This document shows positions 9,214 through 18,473 of a DNA stretch of 26,208 nucleotides, piece by piece. A program made the translations under genes and the position numbers. The DNA is from Ectocarpus siliculosus (lineage: Eukaryota; Sar; Phaeophyceae; Ectocarpales; Ectocarpaceae). The notes under the pieces were generated by a model that was not told where the DNA came from, ran no database searches, and saw only the letters and a program-made list of their open reading frames with translations. The stretch's first letter is position 1. Each line of letters begins with the position of its first letter. The stretch lies in assembly GCA_000310025.1 (NCBI GenBank), contig FN648873.1:1-26208 (forward strand), written 5' to 3'.

Positions 9214-11450
9214 CCTGCGAAAGGCACACCAAGACCGGAAACCTGACGCGTAATTGCGTTGAGACGAATTCGCAACTGATCGTCCGATGAGCTTGAGGCC
9301 AAGACCGCGGAAGTAATGTCCGTGGCTTCTTGGCCCAAGAGTTGTTCCTGCCAGCGAATATCGGGCCGGTAGGCGTGCAAGTTAACAGCGATTTCATCAC
9401 GCGTCCATCTCGAAATACCGTCAGCCAAAGTATTATGCACGCCTCGGATATGCTTGGCCCGAAACCCCCAACCGCTGCGCATCTCTAAGCACCCTAGCAT
9501 ACGCATAAGTGCTCCCGATCTAGGCTCTTGCGCCCCCCTGCATTTGTTGACCCAGTGTACAGCACTCATGTTATCTCCCCTCATCAAGATACTCTGCCCC
9601 GGGTACTCTGGCCGCGTCCCGGCGTGAACAGTCAACGCCCACGCCGTCAGCACCATGCCTAGCAGCTCGAACACGTTCACCGACAAATCGTCCCTAGATT
9701 CCACGCGGGTGCGAAGGCGAACTCGAACGTCTTCTTCGTAATCTACCCGCCACCATTGGCCCGTCTCCAAGCAATATCCTCCCATGCCATCCCCGCTCGC
9801 ATCACTTACTAGAGTCAGGGAAGGCGGCTGCATAAAACAAGAGAACAGGGGAGCTCCCAATCTAGTGACACCATCGGCTCCCGTGGCCATCTCTACGACG
9901 AGTCGCCAAAAACCTAAATCATCGTGGAACTCCGGACCCAACTCCACGCGCCCATACCGTTTCGTGCGACGGTCAACAACCCCTGACGTGGTTGTGTCTT
10001 TCGCCGTGAGTGGCGCTAGCTTCAGCTGGTTCAGAATTCGGCACACGAAAAACTTGCCAGGCCGGATTACCTCACACAAGTGTAACAGCTTGCCTAGCAA
10101 AGATCGTACATCCTTGACTGACGCCGACTGTCGGTCTGTTGGCCACTCTGCCAGAAGCTCTCGCAGCTGTGCTATTTTCGCTAGTGGAACCGAAATAGTC
10201 ATGGCCACTGTGTCTATCATCCAGCCCAACATCTCCACGCGCGTATCCCATGGGGTGGTTTTCTCCTGAGCAAACAGCGGGGGCTCTCCGGAGTCACGGT
10301 TACCGAACAAACGAAAGCTGTCAGATGCGAACGATTGGGACGCTCGAATGCATCGCCTTCCACATAGGAAACTCTCCAACTCGACAAATAACGCGTCATC
10401 GACATATGTCCTCACCCAAAACTTGTCCCGGAGCCTCCCTCCGGAACCCGGGGGGAAAACGCACTCGGGAGGCAACTCGGCACGGACCTCGTGTTCTCTC
10501 GCCGGCACTACATGTACATGACTTGTGGCTTCGCGTCCCTCACGCGTGATTTCAGCACTCGAAAAAGACGTGTTGTTGTGTGCGTGTTCCACAGCTGCTG
10601 CACATACACCCCACAACGATGGCGAACTAGTCCACCCAAATTGCAGGCATCGATCTATTATTACAGAGTCCTCGAACATATAACTGAAAACCGGTGACTT
10701 TTTCACCTCCACCGGCACCTGACGGTATGCACTCTTAGTATCCATCTTTGCTAGCAGTATGCGGGGAGGAACCGCAACATCACGCACGCCCAGCTTATGC
10801 AGATATAAAATGCGCCAGATGACCTCCCGAAGGACATGTCCGGTCTTACATTCCGGAATTGCTGACGTGTCGGTGTCGTCGTTGACGCCTCGCCCGGCGA
10901 CAGCGTTGGTCAAATCGTGACATATTCTGACCTTCGACGCCGACGCAGCAACTGTTATCGGTGACACGCGAATGCCCGGAATGCGACTAGCCGCCTCCCG
11001 CGGAAATACAAACGCTCGACCGGCCAGAACGTCCTCCACAATTTTTTTCCTGATCTCCACCGAGAATCTACTAGTCGAACTGTGGTTTCCGTACTCTATG
11101 GCAGCCCGTATTTCTCCTTGTCCGGTGACCGCTACAGGGGCTCCCTCGCTGACAATTTGAATCAACAGATCGATATTTGGAAATTCCTTCACGGTACCGA
11201 ACCACCGCCGAACTTGTGCGGCTTCAACTCGCGGGCAAGGCAGTGTACGCAATGTTTCAAGCATGCATTCGAAATGCCCATCATTCCTGTCAAGCCATTC
11301 CAAATTCAAATCTGCTAAAGTGCCTAATGATCTTCGGATGGATTGAGAGTCGGTGGCCTGTGCTAACTGCTGTAATGCCACGGCGCATTCATCAAGGCTC
11401 TCAATCCCACCTTGCTGTCTCCTCGGCGCCGTCCTCGTCGGCTCCATCAC
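9210..11450 (-). CDS. DIRS-type reverse transcriptase and RNase H
   Basis: The 746-residue frame copies element RNA into DNA. RT motifs are in order: LLAKMDTKSAYRQVPV (motif A, Asp237), FGWTSSPSLWGV (motif B, about 271-282), RTYVDDALF (motif C, YVDD 349-352) and VEMLGWMID (about 405-413). RNase H follows with Asp550 (VSDASGDGMGG), Glu595 (VNVFELLGM), Asp626 (RGDNMSAVHW) and Asp677 (HNTLADGISRW), a complete DEDD set. The first ~130 residues are unassigned. It starts 72 bp after the gag stop and ends by overlapping the recombinase ATG by 4 bp. Residues 703-724 (LGQEATDITSAVLASSSSDD) align with the start of the recombinase in copy 2, so the C-terminal 24 or so residues of this frame may be out-of-frame read-through. 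No stop or loss of a catalytic residue is seen. Confidence 0.92.
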   Translation of the reverse strand: MMEPTRTAPRRQQGGIESLDECAVALQQLAQATDSQSIRRSLGTLADLNLEWLDRNDGHFECMLETLRTLPCPRVEAAQVRRWFGTVKEFPNIDLLIQIVSEGAPVAVTGQGEIRAAIEYGNHSSTSRFSVEIRKKIVEDVLAGRAFVFPREAASRIPGIRVSPITVAASASKVRICHDLTNAVAGRGVNDDTDTSAIPECKTGHVLREVIWRILYLHKLGVRDVAVPPRILLAKMDTKSAYRQVPVEVKKSPVFSYMFEDSVIIDRCLQFGWTSSPSLWGVCAAAVEHAHNNTSFSSAEITREGREATSHVHVVPAREHEVRAELPPECVFPPGSGGRLRDKFWVRTYVDDALFVELESFLCGRRCIRASQSFASDSFRLFGNRDSGEPPLFAQEKTTPWDTRVEMLGWMIDTVAMTISVPLAKIAQLRELLAEWPTDRQSASVKDVRSLLGKLLHLCEVIRPGKFFVCRILNQLKLAPLTAKDTTTSGVVDRRTKRYGRVELGPEFHDDLGFWRLVVEMATGADGVTRLGAPLFSCFMQPPSLTLVSDASGDGMGGYCLETGQWWRVDYEEDVRVRLRTRVESRDDLSVNVFELLGMVLTAWALTVHAGTRPEYPGQSILMRGDNMSAVHWVNKCRGAQEPRSGALMRMLGCLEMRSGWGFRAKHIRGVHNTLADGISRWTRDEIAVNLHAYRPDIRWQEQLLGQEATDITSAVLASSSSDDQLRIRLNAITRQVSGLGVPFAG

Positions 11451-11522
11451 AGCACCCTCGGCGGAAGGCGCGCGCGGGTCGCTCGTCGAGGTTGGCCCTG
11501 TCGCATGACAGAGCCCGTGTCC

Positions 11523-13013
11523 CTAGTGGCTCTTGGCTCCGCCTCCACCGCGGCCGCCGCCACCGTTAGAAGATCTGTTGCGGACTCCCCCGCGATCGGT
11601 ACTACTGCCGCTGGTGCCGTCGCCCCGGCCCCCTTTGCTCCCCCCGCTACTGCCGTAAGCATCCTTGCCGCGACCCCCAGCCCGTTTGCCACCGCGTTTG
11701 TTAGGATCGATAGCATGGACCCATCGGCAATCGCGGGCCGATCGACGGCATCCTTCCTCCGAGTTGAAGGCGAAGCAATACTGATTCCCGCCCTTCCTCG
11801 CGGCTGTCGCGGCCTTTGACTTGCCCGAACCTGATGTGGACGACTGCCGCTGCTGTGGCTGGTTGGATAAGTTGCGGAGGCCGCCAGCGTTGACGTATGC
11901 CGTTAGGTCGGGCCACGCCGGCGTGACGACGGCGGGAAATTGGGCGGCGGTCGGCGGTGACACGTGTATTTTGGCGAACGTCGTCGCCGCGTCGAAAAGC
12001 TCCCCCGCCCAGCAATTGAGGTCATCGTTGACCAGTCCGGCCATCATGTCGTAGTTTTCGGCGCTGCGCAGCTTGCTGCGAAACTCGTTGCAGTGCCGTC
12101 GCAACATCTTCAGCCCTCGGTCCAGGCCTTTGACCAGGACCTCTACGCGTTGGAGGCCCTCGTCGGACATGACGCCCTTCGATATTATCGTCTGGATGGC
12201 TTCGATCAAAATCTCAAGGTGCTCTGGCAGGGAGATCCCTTCCCCGCTGGTGTCGTCCCCGTTCGGCACAAACATACGCATATCGAAGTCGGACAGATTG
12301 TTCAGCATCTCCACCACCGGAGCTGACACGTGAGCTACACTTCGCAGGGCGGCCTGCATGTTCGTCTTCGACATTCCGACGAACGGAGGCCGCTCCGTGG
12401 TGATGGGCCAGGGCTTGATGGCGGCGGGGTTGCGCCACGCTTTCAGGTCCTCCTTGAAAGCGACCTGCTGAATGTGTCCGGATGAAACGTTCATCGTCAC
12501 CGTCGCTCGTCCAGCTCCCGCTGACGGCGCAACCGTCCCCACAATGGCCACCTCGCCGTTCTCCGCGCGAGCTCCCGCTCCCGCGGCGCCCGCCTCCGGC
12601 GGATCGGAATCGGGACCCCGACGGACAACGTCGTCGATCTCGGCCTGGAGCTGTTGGATCGCGCCGTTCCTGCTGGCGACGACTTCCTGGAGGTGTTCGA
12701 TGACGTCGTCGCGTTCCGCGGTCTGGCGCCGTAGCTCCTCCAACTCACGGCGGAAACCGTCCATAATGGCGCGGTCAGTGCCTCCGTCGCCCCCGTCTCT
12801 GGGGGACGACCGTGCCCGTGACGGGCGGCCCGCTCCCCGCTCAGGCGTACGCACTACCGCCCGGGAAGGCCGCCGTGACATGGAGCGCCCATTGGACTTT
12901 GCTGCCGCCGCGGCCCTCGACGTAGACCGCCCAGCAGACCTGGCCGCCCCCCGCGCACCAGTCCGCCCTCTTCCTGCCGTTCGCCCTTGGCGCGACCTCG
13001 TTTCAATAGCCAT
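11523..13013 (-). CDS. DIRS-like Gag with coiled coil, CCCH zinc finger and RGG tail
   Basis: This 496-residue frame is first in the element. Residues 1-80 are Arg/Ser/Ala-rich and basic, 83-132 are heptad-like and Leu/Glu/Arg-rich (probable coiled coil), and 180-380 form a mostly helical central domain with no name I can give. Residues 413-433 form Cys-x8-Cys-x6-Cys-x3-His (C413, C422, C429, H433), a CCCH-type finger rather than the CCHC knuckle of LTR-element Gag. The last ~60 residues are Gly/Arg/Ser-rich (RGG-like). Gag in such elements binds RNA and assembles particles; position and the related frame in copy 2 support that role. The ATG at 13013 is chosen as the first in a frame with conserved N-terminal composition in copy 2. 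GC-rich codon use resembles that of the other two frames. Confidence 0.85.
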   Translation of the reverse strand: MAIETRSRQGRTAGRGRTGARGAARSAGRSTSRAAAAAKSNGRSMSRRPSRAVVRTPERGAGRPSRARSSPRDGGDGGTDRAIMDGFRRELEELRRQTAERDDVIEHLQEVVASRNGAIQQLQAEIDDVVRRGPDSDPPEAGAAGAGARAENGEVAIVGTVAPSAGAGRATVTMNVSSGHIQQVAFKEDLKAWRNPAAIKPWPITTERPPFVGMSKTNMQAALRSVAHVSAPVVEMLNNLSDFDMRMFVPNGDDTSGEGISLPEHLEILIEAIQTIISKGVMSDEGLQRVEVLVKGLDRGLKMLRRHCNEFRSKLRSAENYDMMAGLVNDDLNCWAGELFDAATTFAKIHVSPPTAAQFPAVVTPAWPDLTAYVNAGGLRNLSNQPQQRQSSTSGSGKSKAATAARKGGNQYCFAFNSEEGCRRSARDCRWVHAIDPNKRGGKRAGGRGKDAYGSSGGSKGGRGDGTSGSSTDRGGVRNRSSNGGGGRGGGGAKSH

Positions 13014-13190
13014 CTAAAGCGGTTACAACATGCACGACCCACGGTTTCGGAATGCTCAACATTTTGTTGCCTCACAAAATGACTGGTGAACGTGTGTGTA
13101 CATGCAGTTGTTTCGACACATGCTCGACTGCGAGAATCGCCCAAGGCGACACCTCGAGGGGTACTGCTATTGTGGCAACAAGCTCACCAA

Positions 13191-14880
13191 CCACGTCCGT
13201 CACACACCATTGATGTGTGTGGTTCCGGCATATACCCTGTCTGCGTGGATCGCTCCTCAAGCGACAACCCTGGTGCGTAATGCTGTTAACAACAAGCCTA
13301 CCAACCACATGCGACACACACTATTTATGTGTGTGGTTCCGGCCACAGGTACTCTGTATTTATGCGTGAATCGCTCCTCGAGCAACAACCTTGATAAGTA
13401 GCGCTGTTTAACAAACAAGCCTACCCACCACGGCCGCCACACCCTATCTATGTGTGTGGTCCCGGCATTTATGCCCTCTCTACACAAGCGTGAATTGCCT
13501 CGCAGGCAACAACCCCGGTAAATGGCACTGTTGGAACAACGAGCCCACGCCCACGGCCGCCACACACTATTTATGTGTGTGGTTCCGGCATGTGTACTCT
13601 GTATTTATGCGTGAATCGCTCCTCGAGCAACAACCTTGGTAAGTAGCGCTGTTTAACAAACAAGCCTACCCACCACGGCCGCCACACACTATTTATGTGT
13701 GTGGTTCCGGCATGTGTACTCTGTATTTATGCGTGAATCGCTCCTCGAGCAACAACCTTGGTAAGTCGCGATGTTTAACAAACAAGTCTACCCACCACGG
13801 CCGCCACACACCATTGATGTGTGTGGTCCCGGCATTCATACCCTCTGTGCACAAGCGTGAATTGCCTCTCAAGCAACAACCTTGGTGAGTAGCGCTGTTG
13901 GAACACCAAGCCCACCAACCACGGCCGCCACACACTATTTATGTGTGTGGTCGGCATATGTACTCTGTATTTATGCGTGAATCGCTCCTCGAGCAACAAC
14001 CTTGGTAAGTAGCGCTGTTTAACAAACAAGCCTACCCACCACGGCCGCCACACACTATTTATGTGTGTGGTCCCGGCATATGTACTCTGTATTTATGCGT
14101 GAATTGCTCCTCGAGCAACAACCCTGGTAAGTAGCGCTGTTTACCAACAAGCCTACCAACCACGGCCGCCACACACTATCTATGTGTGTGGTTCCGGCAT
14201 TTCTGTATTTATGCGTGGATCGCTCCTCGAGCAACAACCTTGGTAAGTAGTGCTGTTGGAACACCAAGCCCACCAACCACGGCCGCCACACACTATTTTA
14301 TGTGTGTGGTTCCGGCATGTGTACTTTGTATTTATGCGTGAATCGCTCCTCGAGCAACAACGTTGGTAGGTATCGCTGTTTAACAAACAAGCCTACCCAC
14401 CACGGCCGCCACACACTATTGATGTGTGTGGTCCCGGCATTCATACCCTCTGTGCACAAGCGTGAATTGCCTCTCAAGCAACAACCTTGGTGAGTAGCGC
14501 TGTTGGAACAACGAGCCCACCCACCACGGCCGCCACACACCATTGATGTGTGTGGTCCCGGCATATGTACTCTGTATTTATGCGTGAATCGCTCCTCGAG
14601 CAACAACCCTGGTAAGTAGCGCTGTTTACCAACAAGCCTACCAACCACGGCCGCCACACACTATCTATGTGTGTGGTTCCGGCATGTCTGTATTTATGCG
14701 TGGACCGCTCCTCGAGCAACAACCTTGGTAAGTAGTGCTGTTGGAACAACAAGCCCACCAACCACGGCCGCCACACACTATTTATGTGTGTGGTCCCGGC
14801 ATTCGTACTCTCTGTATTTATGCGTGAATCGCTCCTCGAGCAACAACCTTGGTAAGTAGCGCTGTTTGACAAACAAGTCT
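13191..14880. repeat. Satellite array, ~14 units of ~120 bp with a central palindrome
   Basis: Each unit contains ggccgccacacactatttat followed by gtgtgtggt(t/c)ccggcat, in which CCACACAC and GTGTGTGG are inverted repeats around 7 nt. A linker with ctcctcgagcaacaacc follows. Palindromes fall near 13201, 13315, 13438, 13561, 13683, 13803, 13925, 14045, 14165, 14283, 14405, 14530, 14653 and 14768. The linkers fall into subtypes (tgtttaacaaacaagcc; tgttggaacaacgagcc after cctctgtgcacaagcg; a short form with ggcattTctgtattt), giving partial higher-order periodicity. The array begins about 180 bp upstream of the DIRS gag start. Short open frames within it are by-products of the repeat. Confidence 0.93.
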
Positions 14881-15249
14881 ACACACGTAGCCACTTTGCT
14901 CCGCCTTTTGCGTACCCTGCGGGACCAACACCCTGTACACACCCTGTCCAGACCCTGTCCAGACCCTGCCGGGGACTGTTGTTCTACAAGGTCGCCGTAC
15001 CGGAGACCTTGTGGAGAGACCACCCTGGTCAGGGGTGCATTGCCTATACCCTGTGCTACCTGGCATGTATTTAGAGTGCCAAAAGAGGCACCACCATTGA
15101 AGAGTCCTCACCCGACGATATGTGTTCGTATTATACTAAATATGGTATCAGAATATGCATACTCCGGAGTACGATGTGTTTTGATTTCCAGAGGCAGTCT
15201 ACGAGTACGGAAAAAAAAGAAAAAGATCCGCAGCACGTACCGGAGGTGA
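14881..15249. other. Non-coding stretch after the satellite
   Basis: No gene is supported. A small repeat ccctgtccaga occurs in tandem near 14940-14970. The sequence tggtatcaga at about 15143-15152 resembles the initiator-Met-tRNA primer-binding site used by many Copia elements, but it continues aatatgc rather than gcc, and no LTR end could be defined. Confidence 0.35.
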
Positions 15250-15447
15250 CACAAGATACCACGTCCCCTGAACCGCTTTTCAGAGCTCGATTTTTCTCCG
15301 CAAAACAGAATTAGTGGCAGCGCCGAAAACGGCGGCGTTGAAGAAGCCGTCTCGTCAAGAGCTTTCCGAAAGGTGTCGTTCCATTTATGCAATATATCCA
15401 CCAAAGAAAAAGGAAAACATTTTGAACAGACACTAACACGGACACCA

Positions 15448-15752
15448 ATGAAATTCCCCAACAAGAGGTATAGTAGTTCAGATGTCACACGGTTACCGCG
15501 GTTTAATCTGCTAAATACAAAGTGTGCAGCACGCAAGGATACGCAAAAAAGCTTCGATGAACGACACTTGGCGCAAACTAAAACAACGGTCCGTACAACG
15601 CGCGAATATACAACATACAACCCAAACATGTGGTGCTACTTTGTCGATGATGAGCATGAGGCCGAGGGCACTATTTACCCTTTCCCTCGGGGTTTGTCTC
15701 CCTCGGGGTTTGTCTCCGCCACGTCGGGTCCATCAGAACCGTCGATCCTGTG
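15448..15752 (+). CDS. Hypothetical protein, weakly supported
   Basis: The + frame is open from 15250 to a TGA ending at 15752 (about 167 codons), with its first ATG at 15448 giving about 101 residues. It is rich in Thr, Arg and Lys and contains NPNMWCYFVDDEHEAEGTIY near its end. I do not recognise a family. The C-terminal part is encoded across a 17-bp direct repeat (ccctcggggtttgtctc twice, near 15684-15717). No promoter or splice signals were convincing, and the minus strand is also open here (173 codons), so chance is a real alternative. Confidence 0.2.
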
Positions 15753-15974
15753 ACGTCAATGCATACAGGACGAAACGAGTCGTTGTCAAAAAGGAAGACG
15801 ACAAAACAACATCTACAAGCTCTGCGGTGGCGACGTGTACTCGTACAAGTATACGGCCCGTACAATTTCTACGTCGACGAAAAATTAATGCGTGGCTCGT
15901 ACAATGAGGGCCTTATTTGGCCGCGTCCCGGCCCAACATCCGAATGTTGAGAAGCATATAGATCTATTCCCACC

Positions 15975-16832
15975 TCAAACAAAAGTGTCCTGGTTGACGC
16001 TGTGGTGAACCTCGTTTAAAAGGTACCTATCGTAGCCGTTGTGAGAGCCCGGATGTGCCAGCCTGAATCTGTGGTGCCAAGCGCGCGTGTTGCGACCCTC
16101 CCCTTGGGTTTGTTCGCAAACAAAAGCCTCTCCCGGATCGACATCTCCTCTCCTAGGGCATTGGTGATAGATGTGCACTTGGCGTCGGATGGCGTCCACC
16201 GGGAAGACCAACGGAAGCCCCCGACCACGCAGGAGCAAGGTTGGGTGCCCCGTGATGGAATCGGGCACACGTTCGTTTCCTCCACCAACCCCCACATACT
16301 CGTACCCGAGCACCCACCAGGTAAGCGGAGGCGGCTCCCCGCTCAAAGAACGAGGGTTCCCCTCGTGCACGAAGTAGAGGATCTTGACCAATGTCAATTG
16401 GTCCGTTGCAACAGTTCCAACGTCAGGTGGTGGCGGTGGCCCGTTGTATACCTCAACATTATCACCACCTCCGCCCCCCAAGGCCCAATCATCGCGCGGC
16501 CCGGGTCTGTCCGCGGTTTTGGCATCGCCGCCCTTCAAGCAACCCTGTCCGCAACTGGCCACGAGGGGGACGCGTATATATGTAGAACACGCGATCTGGT
16601 TGACTTCGAGCGCTGAGGCATGACCATCGTCCCAGCACGAGGGACATCGTAGGTTCTCGCACGGCTCTTCCCTCCCGCATCCGTAGTACGTCTCGAAAGC
16701 CCTAGACAAAGTTTCTTCGTCGGGTCGGAGATGTCCTGACGCCACACGATCCGTCCAGGTCCCAGCGACGTTGCACACGTCCCCGTCTTCGAACAGAGTC
16801 GCCGCCCATACTGCCGAGCCCGGGAACTGCAC
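15975..16832 (-). CDS. Unrecognised protein, main exon; possibly transposon-derived
   Basis: This 285-codon frame continues open upstream to a stop at 16899-16901 without an ATG (its first codon here is GTG), so it is probably a downstream exon. Visible features are a Cys-rich segment, YYGCGREEPCENLRCPSCW (about residues 49-67), a Gly/Pro-rich linker with PPPPP, and a C-terminal half with hydrophobic strands (LVKILYFVHEG, TWWVLGYEYVG, HPTLLLRGRGLPLVFPVDAI, QVHIYHQC) and many His residues, ending in DRYLLNEVHHS. The strand-rich C-terminal half recalls chromatin-binding or transposase accessory domains, but I cannot name one and this is only an impression. Upstream lie a short ATG exon and a TATA box in a suitable place. 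Confidence 0.5.
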   Translation of the reverse strand: MQFPGSAVWAATLFEDGDVCNVAGTWTDRVASGHLRPDEETLSRAFETYYGCGREEPCENLRCPSCWDDGHASALEVNQIACSTYIRVPLVASCGQGCLKGGDAKTADRPGPRDDWALGGGGGDNVEVYNGPPPPPDVGTVATDQLTLVKILYFVHEGNPRSLSGEPPPLTWWVLGYEYVGVGGGNERVPDSITGHPTLLLRGRGLPLVFPVDAIRRQVHIYHQCPRRGDVDPGEAFVCEQTQGEGRNTRAWHHRFRLAHPGSHNGYDRYLLNEVHHSVNQDTFV

Positions 16833-16956
16833 CTTTAGCTGGCCTGGCGACTGGCTGCCGTTGCTTTGATGTCTGTAGGCACGCGATCGTGGCCAAGGCT
16901 AGGGCCGAGCCATTGCAACATCCGAACGCAAGCAGACCGGGGCTGACCTAGACAAC

Positions 16957-17049
16957 CTCGTGCGTCCTGGTGCTGTGGTTGTACTTTGTCACTTCGTACT
17001 GCAGGCCGTTGGCGAGTGCCAGTATGGCGGCATTGGTGTTGGCGCGCAT
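16957..17049 (-). CDS. Possible first exon of the unrecognised minus-strand gene
   Basis: An ATG at 17049 in the context gctgcactATGc begins 31 codons that start MRANTNAAILALANGLQYEV and reach GAG at 16957; GTT GTC TAG follows. If a splice donor is used at GAG/GTTGTC, which is a poor consensus, three AG acceptors between about 16851 and 16827 (after agccag, ggccag and gtgcag) would all join phase 0 to the large downstream exon. The model rests on frame compatibility, the TATA box upstream and reasonable coding composition. Alternatively the ORF ends at TAG as a 33-residue chance frame. Confidence 0.3.
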
Positions 17050-17140
17050 AGTGCAGCGGAGGGTTACGTCCACAGTCCGACTTGGCGCCAGACTTGTTCT
17101 GCTGGTGCGCGAATTCCCCGGAACTCGCGTCCGGGACACC

Positions 17141-17146
17141 TATATA
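17141..17146 (-). promoter_or_regulatory. TATA-like box for the minus-strand gene
   Basis: TATATA lies about 92 bp upstream of the ATG at 17049 on the minus strand, preceded by a C-rich block with ccgccc (GC-box-like) at about 17147-17165. Spacing fits a start site about 30 bp downstream and a 5' leader of about 60 nt. The motif is palindromic, so strand is assigned from the downstream frame only. Confidence 0.4.
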
Positions 17147-17149
17147 CGG

Positions 17150-17518
17150 GGGAGGGTGTGGGCGGAGATTAAGCAACTTTGTGAGGGTCTACGTAAAAGT
17201 ATCTTCCCAGAGCACAGTCCCACACAGATTGTTGTTGTTGAGGGGGTGTTGTATATATAATTGTCCATCCCAGGTAATCCCACTCTGCTATGTGAAGAAT
17301 CATCCCGCGGGAAAAACGATACACAGCACCAACCACAGGCAGAACTGCAGTATCTCGTTCGGTTTTACCCCCACGGGTTTTCGACTTGCTACTTCTGGCT
17401 CTACTACTACTTGCCGTCGCCATCAGGAACGAGGATAGTTCGATAGAATAAATCTCTTGGAAGGAAGATCAAGTTGCAGGCTGTGAGGAAAGAGGACAGA
17501 TGATGATGGAGCCATGGA
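17150..17518. other. Intergenic stretch
   Basis: No supported gene. Short frames on both strands (up to 118 codons) have no recognisable features. Confidence 0.35.
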
Positions 17519-17570
17519 GCCCTCTCTCAAGCCCTCTCTCAAGCCCTCTCTCAAGCCCTCTCTCAAGCCC
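17519..17570. repeat. 12-bp minisatellite, 4 copies
   Basis: Four perfect tandem copies of gccctctctcaa are followed by a partial unit. Confidence 0.95.
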
Positions 17571-18034
17571 TACGCCCATGGAAGCGGCTAAACTATTGAC
17601 AGACGCGTCCCGATAAGAACCAGTATCAAAAGGGCAGCCAGCGAAGCAAACACGCACACGGATAAAGTATTATTATAGTCTCCCTCCCGACTACTGCTGT
17701 AGACCGCAGGTACACATACCGGTTGATTCGTTACTGCCCCTACAACAGCAGTTCTTCACTGACTGTCGTTTTCCCCTCATCCGTACTCAAACTCTTCCTC
17801 GTCTTGCGAGAAAATGGGCACAGGAAAGGAATCAAATTCCGACTAACGCACTGAAGTGCAAGAAAGGTAACTGCCGACTGCCTTGCCCATGAATCGCTCA
17901 GTCGCGCCGTGTTTCTCAGTCGCGCGCTGGGGATGTCTGTCGCTCGCACGGTCCGATGCGGTCCGACATGACACGTCTCATCAAGTCTCTGTGGCGTATA
18001 TTATCAAACGCAAACATGCCGCAGATATCCACGA

Positions 18035-18121
18035 GTTTCCGTAAGAAGAGATCCATCATGTTGCCCTTGCTTTCGATCACCCCACCCGTTCCGTATTGTG
18101 CGCCGCCCTTGTCTCTGTCTT

Positions 18122-18160
<39 letters not shown>

Positions 18161-18300
18161 CTTTTCCGCGGCTGTCGTCAACCATTGTCTTTCGGTTTGA
18201 GTTCAACCAGTTCTACGCTTCCTCTCTCTTTGTGTTTTCCGAACCTTAGTCCACGCATTGGAAATGAAATACCGAGACCATGCTTGCGAGAGCTTGAGGG
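18035..18300. repeat. First copy of a tandem duplication with CT microsatellite
   Basis: It runs from gtttccgtaagaagagatcc to ctt-gcgagagcttgaggg and recurs almost unchanged at 18313-18627. It contains a short (CT)n run at about 18125-18155. No coding sequence is recognised. Confidence 0.92.
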
Positions 18301-18312
18301 GGTGTGCCACGC

Positions 18313-18399
18313 GTTTCCGTAGGAGGAGATCCATCATGTTGCCCTTGCTTTCGATCACCCCACCCGTTCCGTATTGTGCGCCGCCCTTGTCTCTGTCTT

Positions 18400-18473
<74 letters not shown>

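Larger units (their letters stand above)
7413..13013 (-). mobile_element. DIRS-like tyrosine-recombinase retroelement, copy 1
   Basis: On the minus strand three long frames follow one another: Gag (13013-11523), RT-RNase H (11450-9210) and tyrosine recombinase (9213-8185). They are followed by a 197-bp repeat, a 359-bp spacer and the same 197-bp repeat. A recombinase in place of a DDE integrase after RT-RNase H defines the DIRS order. The B1-A2-B2 arrangement downstream of the genes resembles the split direct repeats of PAT/Ngaro-type elements, but I did not find a copy of the 359-bp spacer upstream of gag, so the 5' boundary is not located and may be lost or lie inside the satellite array. 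The three frames are uninterrupted, and the repeats differ at only a few positions, suggesting a fairly young insertion. Confidence 0.85.

Noticed and set aside
12472-13017. Plus-strand 181-codon frame, Arg/Pro/Ser-rich
   Set aside because: It is antisense to the GC-rich Gag frame; third-codon bias and motifs favour the minus strand.
13193-14872. Many 60-130 codon frames on both strands (for example with RPWWVGLFVKQRYLPRLLL)
   Set aside because: These are by-products of the ~120-bp satellite, open in several frames with no start or conservation signal beyond the repeat.
15143-15158. tggtatcagaatatgc as a Copia primer-binding site
   Set aside because: Only the first ten bases fit the initiator-tRNA complement, and no LTR end or gag follows.
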